Part shown: positions 27,180 through 37,947 of the stretch, piece by piece
How the letters are laid out: every line of letters begins with the position of its first letter
Position numbering within the stretch: position 1 is the stretch's first letter
Assembly (NCBI GenBank): GCA_938743325.2
Contig: OW568899.1
Location: forward strand, 186,001 to 250,000
Direction: 5' to 3'
Source of the DNA: Pycnococcus provasolii
Lineage: Eukaryota; Chlorophyta; Pseudoscourfieldiophyceae; Pseudoscourfieldiales; Pycnococcaceae
DNA: 64,000 nucleotides
Notes under the pieces: generated by a model
Databases searched by the model: none
Told to the model about the DNA's origin: nothing
What the model saw: the letters and a program-made list of their open reading frames with translations, nothing else
Program-made: the position numbers and the translations under genes

Positions 27180-29626
27180 ATGAGCGCGCGTCGTCCGCCG
27201 GGCTTGCCTGCTTTGGTGCTCAACAACAACAACAACAGTGGCAACAGTGGCGGTGCCAGTGGCGGTGGCAACAGTGGTGGTGGCGCCAGTGGCAACAGTG
27301 GCGGTGCCAGTGGCGCGGTCACGGGGCCTCTGCCTTTTACCCCTAAGGTGGTGGCCTCTTCTACCCTAGGTGGCCTTTCCCTCACATCTGATAATTTTAT
27401 TCATAAGGCCTCAGCTTCTAAGGGGGCGGCGGAGGGGGCGAGTTCGGTGACGCCCACGCCCACGACGGCGAGGAGATGGACGGCCGCACGAACGAAGCTG
27501 CACTCGGATGCTAACACGGACAGGTATGTTAAGGAGGGTCGCCCGGCCAATCGGTCGTAATAAAACAACCTGAAAAGGATATGGATGGACTCACTCGCTC
27601 ACACAAACAACACAACAACTACAGGGAGTTTGCACGGCGTCGCAACGCGCTAAGAAACGCAAGCCAGGAGGCAATTCTCGTGCGCCTAAGGAAACTCATC
27701 GTTGGTGCCGACCGCAAGGTGGCTTCTCTGAAAACTGCGCACGCCTACGCGAAGAGTAAAGGCGAGGCTGGAACGCCGCGTGCTTCACCGCGCGGCGAAC
27801 AACCGCATATGCTGCTTGGCGAAATATGCAGACGCCAAGAAGACGTGGACGAAATCGCACTGTATGCTGGACTTCTCTGCCCCTTCCTTGCTGACAAGTC
27901 TTCCACCATTGAACGAGAAATCTCCAGCGTTGCGGCGTTTGAGCTCGCTCCACGAGGACGCGTGCTCATCCACCAAGGCATGGAAGGAAGCCGCTTCTAC
28001 ATGCTGCTAGGTGGAGAGGTGGACATCTTAGTGGACAATAGACGTGTTGCGAGCTTGCAACATGGCGCCACCTTTGGAGAAACGAGCTTGCGGAGTGGCG
28101 TACCCACTTCCGCGACCTGCGTTGCAGCGACACAGTGCTACCTCTTCACGCTGACGAAGAAGCAGTTCCTGTACTTCTTCTCCGACGAGCAGCAGGTCAA
28201 AAACAAGGAGACCGCCGCCTTCTTTCGTGAGCATGTGCGCTGCTTGCAGAAGCTAAGCGAAAAATCGCTGCTGAAGCTGGCGGCAGCGTCTGTTCTTGAG
28301 AAGTACAAGCCTGGGCAGTGCTTCGATATAGACAGCGGATCGCGTCTGTACGTTGTCGAGAGTGGCACCGTGGAGATTCTACAGCGACGACCCGACGCAG
28401 ATAGCAATTCGGAGAACTCGACCACACCGGCGAATGTGTCGAGCACCGTCGCGGCATTCACCGCGGCGCACAAAGCATCCAAAGAACTTAACGGCGATGA
28501 CGAGGAGGTTCCCACGTGGATGCCCGTAACTCGGCTGACAATCGGAGGTATGTTTGGGCAGACCGCACTCTTTCCGGATCTACAGCGAGGGTTTGCAGCC
28601 GCCACGCTTACGAAGTGCATGATATTCTGCATTTCGAAAAATGCTATCCACAACTGCTTGTCTCAGGAGTGCGTGCAGGCGCTTCGCAACGAGACCGCAT
28701 TTCGCGACCAATTTCACGTGGGCCGCATGGGCATGGACTTGCCCGATCGCCGCCTTCGAATCGTCCAAAGGCTGCAGGATGCAGAGAGAGGGCCATTCCC
28801 TGGCAGCGATACTCCAACGCGCATGCGAAGACGACCGTCAGTAGGAAGTGCGTCGTCGCCGCGTACGCCGCGCACGCCGCGGTCACGGCGCACGCCCTCG
28901 CCCCCGCCGAGGTTGGGCGAGAAAAAGGATCGGCGAAAGCACATGCAACAGTTGAAGAAGGAAACCATGAAACGCTATCAGACGCTTGGCCTGAGCAACG
29001 ACGATGAAGATATCGAGGTTCGTGGCATTGGGCAGGCAGGAAATCGCGTGGAGGTGGTAAAGTCGGGAAGGCTGACGCAGGGTGGTTTGCTGAACCAAAT
29101 GAAGGCACTCGCGTCGAAGAATGCCTCACCCAGCCTTCGCGTTTTTGACGACTCGAATGTGGGCGGAAAGAAGACAACGACAACAACAGAACTCGTTGGC
29201 TCAGCGATCATGGGATGGCTCACGGATCGCAGATCAAAACCGCCGTCGCTTGGTGCTGCTCCAGCACCAGGCCAGGTCGATGCGCCGGCACTGAAGCGAT
29301 TCTTTGCAAAGGGTCACCGAGAAACGACATCCGAGGAGGCAGAGAGAGACCGGGAGCAGGAGGAGCAGCGCACGCTTTTCATGCACATGACAAAGATTCA
29401 ACTGGCGGAACACGCTAATATAGTCCTCGATACGCGACGGCAAACGCAAGAGTTGCGGAGTCGAGATTCCGCCGAGCTAGTGGCGCATTTCAAAAAAGTG
29501 CAAGAGGAGCAATACGAAAGTGCGAATTCCCCAAGAATTGGCGGAGGACATTTGGCATCTCGCCCACCTTCAGTGGTTCCGCCTAATACCGCGGTGCAGT
29601 CATCGCTTTCGTGGGCATTGGAATAA
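27180..29626 (+). CDS. Protein with two cyclic-nucleotide-binding domains (two exons)
   Basis: Exon 1 (27180-27523) encodes an Asn/Ser/Gly-rich N-terminus and ends at a GTATGT donor; exon 2 (27625-29626) follows CTACAG. The 101-bp intron joins in frame and gives 781 residues. Two cNMP-binding beta-barrels are seen: the first with GSRFYMLLGGEVDILVDNRR and GATFGETSLRSGVPTSATC, the second with GSRLYVVESGTVEILQRR, a 45-residue insert, and IGGMFGQTALF. The first keeps the FGE..L....P..AT(C) shape of a phosphate-binding cassette but lacks a canonical Arg; the second is more diverged. The C-terminal half is basic and helical. No kinase or channel domain. Role in cAMP/cGMP signalling or as a flagellar scaffold is inferred. 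Confidence 0.75.
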
Positions 29627-29909
29627 AATGTAAAATTATTCATCAAGTTTTTCGTGTGTACGTGCCAGTTACCAATTTTCATGCTAACTCCCTTTGTTGT
29701 TTGCCCAGATGGAGTTTGACCAATGGACCAGCCATTACGAACCACAACGGCATCAGTTACCGATGATGGCGATCAGAACCTTCGACATTACCTGCGCCGT
29801 CTGCGAATGCGCTGTGAATTGCGTCATTGAATGGGCTAGATTGTGAACGGCCGGGCGACCGTTGGATGAAGTAAGCTCCATTCTATTACAGAATGGGCGA
29901 TCTTAGTTC

Positions 29910-31250
29910 TCATGCGGTTGGCAGTGGCTTTCCATCGAGCAGGAGATGGGCTGGATCGGTCGGGTCGGCAACACGCACAGCACGCCAAAAAAGGTGCGGA
30001 GCACCATCGCCTGGTGCACCGTATTTGTGCTGCATCACGCGCGCTGTTGGCAGCGATAGGACGGATCCTGCGCGTACCTTGCCAGGTCCTACAGCGGTTC
30101 CGGCGAAAGGCAAGCTGATGGCAATTGCAGCCCCCGCCGCATCAAAGCAGAGCAGCGTGGAAGGCGCGCCCGTAGGCACTTCCAGGTGGCACGCTACCGC
30201 GACCACAAGCGTTCCGCGTGCGCCAGCTTCTAATTCTGCTATGCAAGCGGCGGCCGTTGCATCTATTGGCACGGTGCCGGTGGCTGCCGCTGCAGCAAGA
30301 CGCGCAACCTTCGCAGTTGGCACCGTGTGCTTACCCAAGGAGACAGCGGCATGCAAGGCTGTGCATGATGTGGCAAGGTTTTCACACTTCTGTTCGCATG
30401 GTAACGTTGGGTCGAGCGCACCGGCAGCCTCCGCATCCGCGCGAGCACCCGCAAAGTCCTCCGCCATCGTGCGTGCGACGCTCCTGTTGAAGAGGATCTC
30501 AGCACGAACGAAGTCCGGCAAGTCTGCATCATCACGCATAACCGCATCCGCCTGAGCGTAAGCGCGCAGCGCAAGCGTGAGACTTTCTGCGTGCGGCGGC
30601 GGTGGTGGAACCTCCGCTTCCTTCGCCCCTGCGGATATCGACGTGGTGGGCAGCAGGCTTGCACGAAGATAGCTCGTCGCGAGTCCCGCCCAGCCGCTGT
30701 GCCCGCGCGGCTCGAGCTTGACTGCCTTTTTTGCGAGCCAAATTGCCTCCGCCACGCATCTCCGCGCGTCGCGGAGCAATTTCGCGGTGGTGCGCTCCCC
30801 GTCGTCGCGTCCCCCCTCGGCGGCGGCTTCGGCAGAACGCTGAGCGTTATCCGCCTGCGTGCGCCTGACGAAGGCTAGGTTTCGTAGTGCGTTGGCCATG
30901 TCAGCGTTATCTTCTTCTTCGTCGTCGTCCTCTCCTTTCGCATCCTTTGGTGTATTTCGCACCGCCGCGGCTCTTGCAAAGCAGTGGCTGGCGCCGTTGA
31001 TGTCACCCTCTCGCCACAGAGCGAATCCTAGGTGCAGCCACGTCGCAGGTTTTTCCGGCGTGAGCCTTGTGGCTGCTAGCAAGCACGCGGTTGCCGTCTC
31101 TGACCACGGATCGGCGGACGACGCTGCCAGGTCGTGCACGTTGAGAGGCGAAAGCCGTGCGCGTCCGTTTCCGTTGCTGTTGTTGTGTGCCGTCGTCTCC
31201 TCGTGCTCACGACCTTGCTTGGCGTTCGCGTGGTTGGCGTGGTTGGCGTG

Positions 31251-31281
<31 letters not shown>

Positions 31282-31640
31282 GCGTCTTGCTTGGCTTGTT
31301 CCACCAGGGCGAGTGCTCTACCTCGCATCAGCAGCGTGTTTGCGCGCAGGTCAACGACACCGGCGGAGTGCCCGTTTCCGTGTCGATCAGCGGTGTTAGT
31401 AGCGAGTAGGAGCGTGGTAGCTTGTTCGTCGATGTCTGCTAAGAGTAGGTTTGCCTTTTCGGCTAACCGTTGCCGCTCGTCTTGCGAAGGTGCGTCAACT
31501 TCGGATTCCAAACGGCTTAAAATAAGAGAAAGGTCATGAGACTTCGACGAGGTCGATGATGAAGAGGCCCCCTTACCATGAGACCCACCACCACTACCTG
31601 CTGTCGGCATCACCACCATAACTAGTTTCCCAACTACCAA
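29910..31640 (-). CDS. TTC5: TTC5/Strap-like TPR protein
   Basis: 576 residues (or 566 from MPTAGSGG at 31610). A Ser-rich start leads into TPR-like repeats: TACLLAATRLTPEKPATWLH, ASHCFARAAAVRN, AIWLAKKAVKLEPRGHSGWA, AEILFNRSVARTMAEDFAGA. The C-terminal 120 residues form an OB-fold-like end (TLVVAVACHLEVPTGAPSTL ... AHLLLDGKPL), which is the hallmark of TTC5, a p300/JMY cofactor that also recognises nascent tubulin in animals. Human TTC5 has 440 residues; the extra length here is Ser/Asn runs and insertions between repeats. Convergent with the cNMP-binding gene. Confidence 0.7.
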
Positions 31641-32506
31641 TCACCGCGTGTGTTCCCGCGGCCACCTGAGGGAAGGCGCCGAGAAGAAGGGGACGCAGAG
31701 GAGCGGGAAACCATACTCTTACCAGACCCGTTTCCCTCCCCCTCGTGGATGTTGACTTGACCACCTCCATCTGCGTGTAAAAAGCAAGGGATGGGGCCCC
31801 GCGACTCGGCGGACTCGCTCACTCGCGCCATTGTGGTTCTTCCGGGCTTCTCCTGACCACCTCCAAGTCCACCCTCGCTGTCGTAAATCCAACACTAGTT
31901 CTTACGATAGGCCTTCCCACGGATAGGAAAGGACGCACACCGCACACGGAGTTGCTACTGAGTTCTACTGAGTGGTTCTTCTGGGCTCCAGCCTTCGTTA
32001 CCATTCGTGTCTGAGTGCATTCATCCTGACCACCTCCAAGTCCACCTCCAAGTCCTCCCCAATACATGAGTTAGTCTATCGTAGTGTCGGATCATTCCAG
32101 TACTGTGAAAGCTTCCCTTAAGGGCCGCGAACTTAGATGCCAACCTTGGCAGTTGGCACTTGCAAGGGACCCGTGACAAAAGGCTGAAAGGGGGGGAGGA
32201 TGAATTGAGAGCAATTTTTTAAAATAGAGGAGAACTGGGCGACTTGAGAAGGGAGAAGTGAGGGGCGTGCCTTCCGATGCGGGGTTAAGGTAGTTGTCTA
32301 TCATTCGGGGTTTGGGGAATCTCTCGAGCATCCGTGCATGAAGTCGGGCCCTCGAGGAGCCTTGGGGCCCGAGGCCCGAGCAGGGAGGGAGTTGTGATGG
32401 GGACCTTTCCCGACCTGGTCTTCAGCAGACCCCTCCGCGCATCTCGGGCAGAAGGGTTTTCATCTGCGACACATTTTAACTGGCTCGTAGCACCGTAGCT
32501 TGCTCG
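31641..32506. promoter_or_regulatory. Intergenic region of a divergent pair with direct repeats
   Basis: 866 bp between the TTC5-like gene and the Tim17/NDUFA11-like gene. TCCTGACCACCTCCAAGTCC occurs at 31851 and again at 32024, each preceded by a TGGTTCTTC(C/T)GGGCT copy, so a block of about 40 bp has been duplicated 170 bp apart. ATTCGGGGTT occurs at 32303-32312. Confidence 0.5.
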
Positions 32507-33331
32507 ATGAACTGCCTCGGCGACGCAGCGACGGGTGCGACGTACGGCGCGGGCATAGGCGCGCTCCTCGAGGGTATGGCCGTGTCGTTCGACGAGTCAC
32601 TCCTAAGGGTAAGTAGTTGCGGCAACAAGTGTGGAAGGGCAGTAGGAACGCGAGGGGGAGGGAAGGGAAGGGTACGGTTTTGCGGATGAGATGCGCGAGC
32701 AGTGTGTTTGTGTTTGTGGGAGGCACTGCAGGCTGGGCCCTGTTGGTCTGCACAAAACGCGTGGTGTGCTCCGAACTCTGCTCTGCTTGCTTGTGCGTCG
32801 TGGGTGAGGGTACTTGTTGTCGTTCGGGAGAAGATGGAGTGTGCGACAGACAAACCCACGTTTTTGGGGTTCGGCGCAGTTATATGGACGAAGTGCTTAC
32901 ACTGACACACAACACCACGCACACACACGATTATCTTTGCAACAACTCGGCTTATTCTTCGCACGTCTTCGCAGCAATCGAGCACGGGTGCAGTTACGGC
33001 TATCGGGACGCGAGTCGCGACGTCGGCGACAAGGGTCGGCCTTGTCATGGGCACGTTCGGCGCGGCGAGGTGTTTGGTCGCGTCGATTCGGGACAGAGAC
33101 GACTTCCTGAACAACATGTGGGGTGGTCTTGCTGCCGGCTCGTTGATCGGCGTCCTCGCACCCGTGAGGGCTGGCGGACCTAAGGCCCTGGCACAAGGAG
33201 TGTACGGCGCGGTTGGCGTCGCGACTATGGGCGTGGGTGCGTACTTCCTGGCGGCGACGCGTTCGGATATTGGCGACGGCGCGACGCCGACGCCTCCGGT
33301 GCTCCCCGTGAAGCACCACCCGGGCACTTGA
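32507..33331 (+). CDS. Tim17/NDUFA11-type small membrane protein (two exons)
   Basis: Exon 1 (32507-32608) encodes 34 residues beginning MNCLGDAATGATYGAGIGAL and ends at GTAAGT; exon 2 (32975-33331) starts after TTCGCAG. The 366-bp intron is phase 0, and the product has 152 residues. The Gly/Ala-rich membrane segments and the signature ...FGAARCLVASIRDRDDFLNN, then MWGGLAAGSLIGV, fit the Tim17/Tim22/OEP16 superfamily, closest in layout to complex I subunit NDUFA11 (B14.7). Such proteins sit in the inner mitochondrial membrane as complex I subunits or protein translocases. Which of these it is needs a profile search. The stretch between GTAAGT and the acceptor is not coding. Confidence 0.7.
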
Positions 33332-33642
33332 ACTCCTTCAGAACGATGGAAAGTAAAAGAAGAAATGAGACGTACAACTTAACAACCACAGTCCTGACCC
33401 ACCTGAACAGCTGAAGCACGAGCGAGCCCTCCATGGCAGCATACATAGACTACTTACCGAAGTTTAGGAGGTGGTGGGATGCGCAGAGTTCTGGGGGTTG
33501 GGGGTTGGGGTTTCGGTGGATTAAGTTTGAGTTTTCGTGTTTCGGGGTTTCCACAATTTTTTTTTTCAAATGGGTTTTGGGGCACCTTGTTTTCGCGTCG
33601 GGTTTGACGCACCATCCTCGCCGGTTTGTTTCGATTCGATCT

Positions 33643-34338
33643 ATGGTGAAGGCGACCTTGCTAGCGCGCGCCGCCGACGGGCTCCCGCTCGCCGAGGGCC
33701 TCGACACCGAGAAGGAGGCGGGCCTCGACGTCTACAAGCAGCAGGCCAAGCAGCTCTGCAGGCAACTCGCGACACAGGGACCGGCCATCGGGTCGGCGTA
33801 CGGACAGGGACCGCCGTCGTCGTCCTCCGCGTCCCGCATGTCCGTGGAGTCGGGTCCCTACGTCTTCCACTCACTAATTGAGTGCGGCGTCGTGTACATG
33901 ACCATCTGCAACAAGGCGTACCCAAAGAAGCTCGCGTTCGGGTTCCTCGAGGAGCTGCAGAAGGAGTTCAATAGGCAGTTTGGCGATCAGATTGAGACGG
34001 CGGCGCGCCCGTACGCGTTCGTGAAGTTTGACACGTTCATCCAGCGAATGAAAAAGCAATATGCGGATGCGAGGGCGCAGCGCAACCTCGACAGGCTGCA
34101 GGCGGAGCTCAGCGAGGTGCATAGCATCATGACGCGCAACATCTCCGATGTGCTCGGTCAAGGCGAACGCCTCGAGCGGGTGTCTGCCATGAGCTCGAAC
34201 TTAGCTATGGAAAGCAAGCGCTATGCCAAAAAAGCACAGGCTCTCTCGCGGCAGGCGCTCATGAAGAAGTACGTCCCCATCGCTGTCGTCGGTGGCATCG
34301 TCTTCTTCACGTTGCTCTTTCGGTGGTACTTCTACTGA
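33643..34338 (+). CDS. SEC22: SEC22 longin R-SNARE
   Basis: 231 residues from MVKATLLARAADGLPLAEGL. The frame stays open upstream, but this Met matches the family start. A longin domain (about 1-130; VESGPYVFHSLIECGVVYMT), a SNARE helix (LDRLQAELSEVHSIMTRNIS) and a C-terminal anchor (YVPIAVVGGIVFFTLLFRWY) are all present. SEC22 drives fusion between ER and Golgi membranes. At the SNARE zero layer, where an Arg is usual, the aligned residue is Gln (VLGQGERL); from memory plant SEC22 also departs from Arg here. The sequence around the anchor (QALMKKYVPIAVV) looks plant-like. Confidence 0.93.
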   Translation: MVKATLLARAADGLPLAEGLDTEKEAGLDVYKQQAKQLCRQLATQGPAIGSAYGQGPPSSSSASRMSVESGPYVFHSLIECGVVYMTICNKAYPKKLAFGFLEELQKEFNRQFGDQIETAARPYAFVKFDTFIQRMKKQYADARAQRNLDRLQAELSEVHSIMTRNISDVLGQGERLERVSAMSSNLAMESKRYAKKAQALSRQALMKKYVPIAVVGGIVFFTLLFRWYFY

Positions 34339-34638
34339 AGACGGCCGACTTTCCACCTGTTCGCGGATACCGAGCATGCTCGCCAGTCCCTCTTTGTGTA
34401 CTTCGTATAGCCAGTGTTATGTGTCATGTTTTTTCTCGTGCATCTTATCCCTTTTTTTCCGTGCTCGGAGGCGTGAGCCCGCTGCCTGCTATTCCGGTCG
34501 GTACAACAGAGTTCGCGCGCGCGGCGGCCTCCAACGCTTGCAGACAGAGCTTGAAGTTGATATATTGCTGAGCGCAGATGTAGAACGAATAACAAACCCA
34601 GGGAAGTGTTACAAAAGAAGTTGTGGAAGTCAGTCGCC

Positions 34639-35019
34639 TTACTCCTGCGGTGCCGCCTCCTCACCCCCCGGCGCCGCGTCAGCTTCTGCCTTCGCCTCAG
34701 CCGGTGGCGGTGCCGCCGCGTGGTCAACGCTCCCTCCCGGTTGTTCGATGAGAATGTCTTCCCAGCCTCCGTCGGGCGTTCGGTACGTGAGTGCGAGCAC
34801 GGAGTCGTTTTCGATTTTCAGCTCGGCGAGCGTTCGCATATCCTCGAGGAGGATGCCATCCGCGTAGAGTCGCTGCATGTCTGCTGGCGTGTCGAGTAGG
34901 CTTTGTATTTTCTCCTTGCACTCCAGCACGGTCTCGCTCGGTTCTACGGATAGGAATATGGTCTGGCGGCGTCGTTTGACGCGCACGTACATGCTGGGAA
35001 CAGCGCGCGTGTCGTCCAT
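34639..35019 (-). CDS. ELOB: Elongin B-like ubiquitin-fold protein
   Basis: 126 residues from MDDTRAVP (35019); the frame upstream is open but not conserved. The core MYVRVKRRRQTIFLSVEPSE, VLECKEKIQSLL, PADMQRLYADGILLEDMRTL and SVLALTYRTPDG follows human elongin B (MDVFLMIRRHKTTIF...; EQRLYKDDQLLDD), and the ubiquitin fold lacks a C-terminal GG. An Ala/Pro/Glu tail ends the protein. Elongin B pairs with elongin C as the adaptor of cullin-RING ubiquitin ligases and of the elongin transcription factor. Convergent with SEC22. Confidence 0.8.
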   Translation of the reverse strand: MDDTRAVPSMYVRVKRRRQTIFLSVEPSETVLECKEKIQSLLDTPADMQRLYADGILLEDMRTLAELKIENDSVLALTYRTPDGGWEDILIEQPGGSVDHAAAPPPAEAKAEADAAPGGEEAAPQE

Positions 35020-36053
35020 CTTCTGGAGTGGTGGCGACGCGGATGGGCTTAGGCCCAAGGGGCGTGTTGGGCGCGGCCGAGTCCAAAAAAGGGAGAGAAA
35101 TGGACAGCGGACTCGCCTCTTCGGGGATCCACCCAAGAACCAAAGAATTGAGACGAACGGTCTGTCTCAGCCTGTTTTACTTTCGTCACTACGGTAGGAA
35201 GGGAATCATGATGAGCTTCCTTCCTCCCACAAGGCCAATAATGTCGTGCTCGCCCTCGTGAAGAAGGCACAAACAGGCACACAAGGGACAGACAAGCCGG
35301 AGCAGCTCCGTGTGTGTTGCAAGCCTCCTTGATCACGAAAAGAAAAGTCACTTCGCTCTCTCTCGCTCTCGCCTTCGCCTCTCGTTCCTACATAAAGTTT
35401 GATCGGAGTAAAGGGTCGGACAGCACTCACAGCAGTCAGAGAGGCTCCTCGAGGGCCTCAGTCGAGCTCGTCAATGCTAAAGCACGACCATCGGTGCGGT
35501 AGCTCTCAAAAGACTCTTGCAAGACTCACTCAAGTCATGCCGGCTCGCTGGCCATGCCCCATCATTGGTGGTGACCAGTCTGCCAGTGATTGCCTCTCCA
35601 AAGCTGAAGAAGTCTCGCCAAAGCTGTTCTCGCAGAAAGCTGTAATATCTGCAGGCATTGTGCCACACGGGCACAGCAATTCAGCAAACCAAACTGCCTG
35701 CAGAGAGTGCAGAGTGCAGAGTGGAGAAAGAACAGAAAGAACACGCCACACGCAACAGCTTTTGCGCAAAGGAGAAATGAGAATGCAAATGGTCCTTTGC
35801 AAAGAACAGTCCTGTGAGAACAGTCCACCCATGCGCCCACAGCACTTCGCAGCACGTTGGTTGGCCTGTAAGTACCTGTACGGTACCTGTACAGGTGCAG
35901 GTGTTGTGGGGGAAACTCCCGACCTGCCTGACGGTGCTTTTTTTTTGTCGGAAGAGCTCGTCTCGTAGCCCTTGAAGGGGTTAAGGTAAGCCGCGGCGGT
36001 GGTCTGCCTTGTCGTCGGCACGGAACACCTCTTATTGAGCGTCGTCGACAACC
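35020..36053. other. 1-kb intergenic region, no clear gene
   Basis: Between divergent ELOB and roadblock genes. Frames of 173-189 codons are open on both strands (about 35399-36051), but their amino-acid make-up is random and neither resembles a known family. GTACCTGTAC repeats and a CCTGTACAGG palindrome lie near 35871-35893. The upstream control regions of both neighbours must be here. Confidence 0.4.
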
Positions 36054-36699
36054 ATGGTAAGTGGCTACGGTGGTGGTGGGTGGTGTTTGGTGTTTGGTGT
36101 TTGGTGACTTGTGTGTGTATGGGTGGTCTTAACTTGGCGGTGGAGTGTAAGCTGGGAGCGTGCGCCTGACGATACGTCGCACGCCCTTGTGCGTGTTGTT
36201 TGTTTCAAGGCCGGGACGACACCGCTGGGAGAGGAACGGGAAAACAGAACTTTGTGGTGGTGGATACTTGTGTAGGGGAGAGAGGTACCTTCGCGTGCTG
36301 TGCGAGACGTGAGGAAACAAAGATGCCAAGAAGAGGAAGCTCACAAGTCATACCAATCACCACGCACACTCACACAAAACAAACAAACAAACAAATACAC
36401 AGTCGGAGGTGGAGGCGACGTTCTCGCGCATCAACGCGCACAAGGGCGTGCTGGCGACGATTATTGTCGACCACGAGGGAAAGCCGATTCGGTCGACGGC
36501 GGACGCGAACGTGACGGAGCAGTACTGCGAACTCATTCCACAGCTTGCCACCATGGCGCGCAGTCTCGTGCGCGACTTGGACCCGCAGAACGACTTGCAG
36601 TTTTTGCGTGTTCGGAGCAAGTTGCACGAAATTCTTATCGCACCGGAAACGGAGTTTGTGCTCATCGTCGTGCAGGAGCCGTCCAGCGAGACGGAGTAA
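36054..36699 (+). CDS. DYNLRB: Roadblock/LC7 dynein light chain with a start-codon-only exon
   Basis: Exon 1 is just ATG (36054-36056), followed directly by GTAAGT. Exon 2 (36403-36699) begins after ACACAG and encodes SEVEATFSRINAHKGVLATI and on to EPSSETE. The joined product, 99 residues, aligns from end to end with human DYNLRB1 (96 residues; MAEVEETLKRLQSQKG, DPQNDLTFLRIRSK). The 346-bp intron is phase 0. LC7 binds dynein intermediate chains and serves cytoplasmic or flagellar transport. No other ATG in frame precedes SEVEA, which is why the one-codon exon is preferred. Confidence 0.9.
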
Positions 36700-37025
36700 G
36701 GAAGATGACACGCGAAAACAAAGGTATACAGCACGCACGCGGAGGCGCACAGCACTTTCTTGTTGGATAACGGGCAGGGAGTCTACCTTGCGTGTTTGCG
36801 ATGCGTTGCAAATATTTTTACGATTAACACGTTCGTTCTTAGGCTGGTTCTTGGTTCTCACGAGCCACGTTGACGTTGCGCCTCTCCTCGCACTGTTTTC
36901 CACGCGTACTCCGAACATGTCGACGCCGGTGTGTTCAGCCCGAGGATGCAAGAAGGGAGGGTGTTGATACGGAGGTTCGTCGTTACTGGGGCACTCCAAA
37001 AGTACCGTAAGCGTGCTTGAAAAAT
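36700..37025. other. Convergent intergenic region
   Basis: A 326-bp gap between the converging roadblock and NDUFS6 genes. I see only likely 3' UTR sequence. Confidence 0.35.
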
Positions 37026-37725
37026 CTAGTGGTGCCCACCATGGCCGGTCGAGTAGTATTTCAGGCCACAGTACTTGCAGATGGCGGGTTGGCTAAAGGA
37101 GGTGCCGTAAAGCTTGATGTACTCGGCGGGGTGTCCCGCGCGCGGGTCCGTCGTTCCACCGCAGCAAATCGCCGTCTGGCCGTCGACAGGAATCGGTGCA
37201 GCTTCGGCAATCATCTCCATAGGTGACTTGGCGCTTCCCCAACGGCCCTGCAGCCACTTATCCGTGTGTGTTTTGTACCCGTCCCCCGCACCGACGCCAC
37301 TTTCACTCCTCAAGTCACCGCGCGCAAACTTGATTCCAACCTGCATATTATGAATGTGTTTGAGTAGTGACGTTGTGAGTACATAGAAAAAAGAAGGGGG
37401 AGTCCTTTTCAGAACTCCCTGTGTAATCTTTGGAGGAAAAAGAAAAAAGTAAGCGTACCTCATATTCATATGCCTGTTGCGGCGTCACGCCACCCTTCGC
37501 CGCCGCTGACGACGCAAAACCCTTCGTCCCAAGAAAACTGCAGTCTACATCTTTTTCGTCTAAAAAAACCCCAAAACCACCACCAAAAGGAGGGCGAGCA
37601 AAGGAGGGCGAGACCTTAGGACCTGCGCAAGGAAGGCATATCAAGGCCCTAGATGACAAAGTCGATGACGACAAGGATGACGAGAGGCGGAAAGCACCTC
37701 GCAGCATGGAAAGAGAGAGCGCCAT
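37026..37725 (-). CDS. NDUFS6: NDUFS6-like complex I zinc subunit (two exons)
   Basis: Exon 1 (37725-37459) has a mitochondrial-type start (MALSLSMLRGAFRLSSSLSS) and ends ...AYEYE at a GTACGC donor. Exon 2 (37340-37026) begins after ATGCAG with VGIKFARGD. The intron is 118 bp, phase 0; total 193 residues. The C-terminus carries the family zinc motif: ICCGG, GHPAEYIKLY and CKYCGLKYY, matching the GHP.vyinl...C.YCGl.f pattern of NDUFS6 (13-kDa subunit). NDUFS6 binds zinc near the Q-module junction and is added late in complex I assembly. Cytochrome oxidase Vb also has a zinc site but lacks the GHP and CxxCGL layout. Confidence 0.8.
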
Positions 37726-37947
37726 GGCTGCGACAAAGCTGGCAACAGAAAATCTCAGAAATTGGTCCCTGAGGGAAGCACGCCTCCGGGGAACAACACA
37801 ACACCGTTTCCCCCTGGTGGGTTTGGGGATCCCTCCGAGGACTCGTTTTAAGAATTGGTGAAGTTTTCTTTTCGGGGTTGTGGTGGTTCATCTGCATCTT
37901 TTGGATTCGTTTTCATCCGTGGCGGTGTGTGTGTGTGTGTGTGTGGA

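Noticed and set aside
29750-29909. A possible small gene between the cNMP-binding and TTC5-like genes
   Set aside because: The gap is short, between convergent genes, with no frame of protein-like composition.
33433-33642. N-terminal extension of SEC22 by 70 codons
   Set aside because: The extension is not longin-like, is T/G-rich promoter sequence, and the Met at 33643 matches the family start.
35399-36051. Overlapping open frames of 189 and 173 codons on opposite strands
   Set aside because: Both are open by chance: random composition, no conserved motif, and no splice or start support. The region is better read as two promoters.
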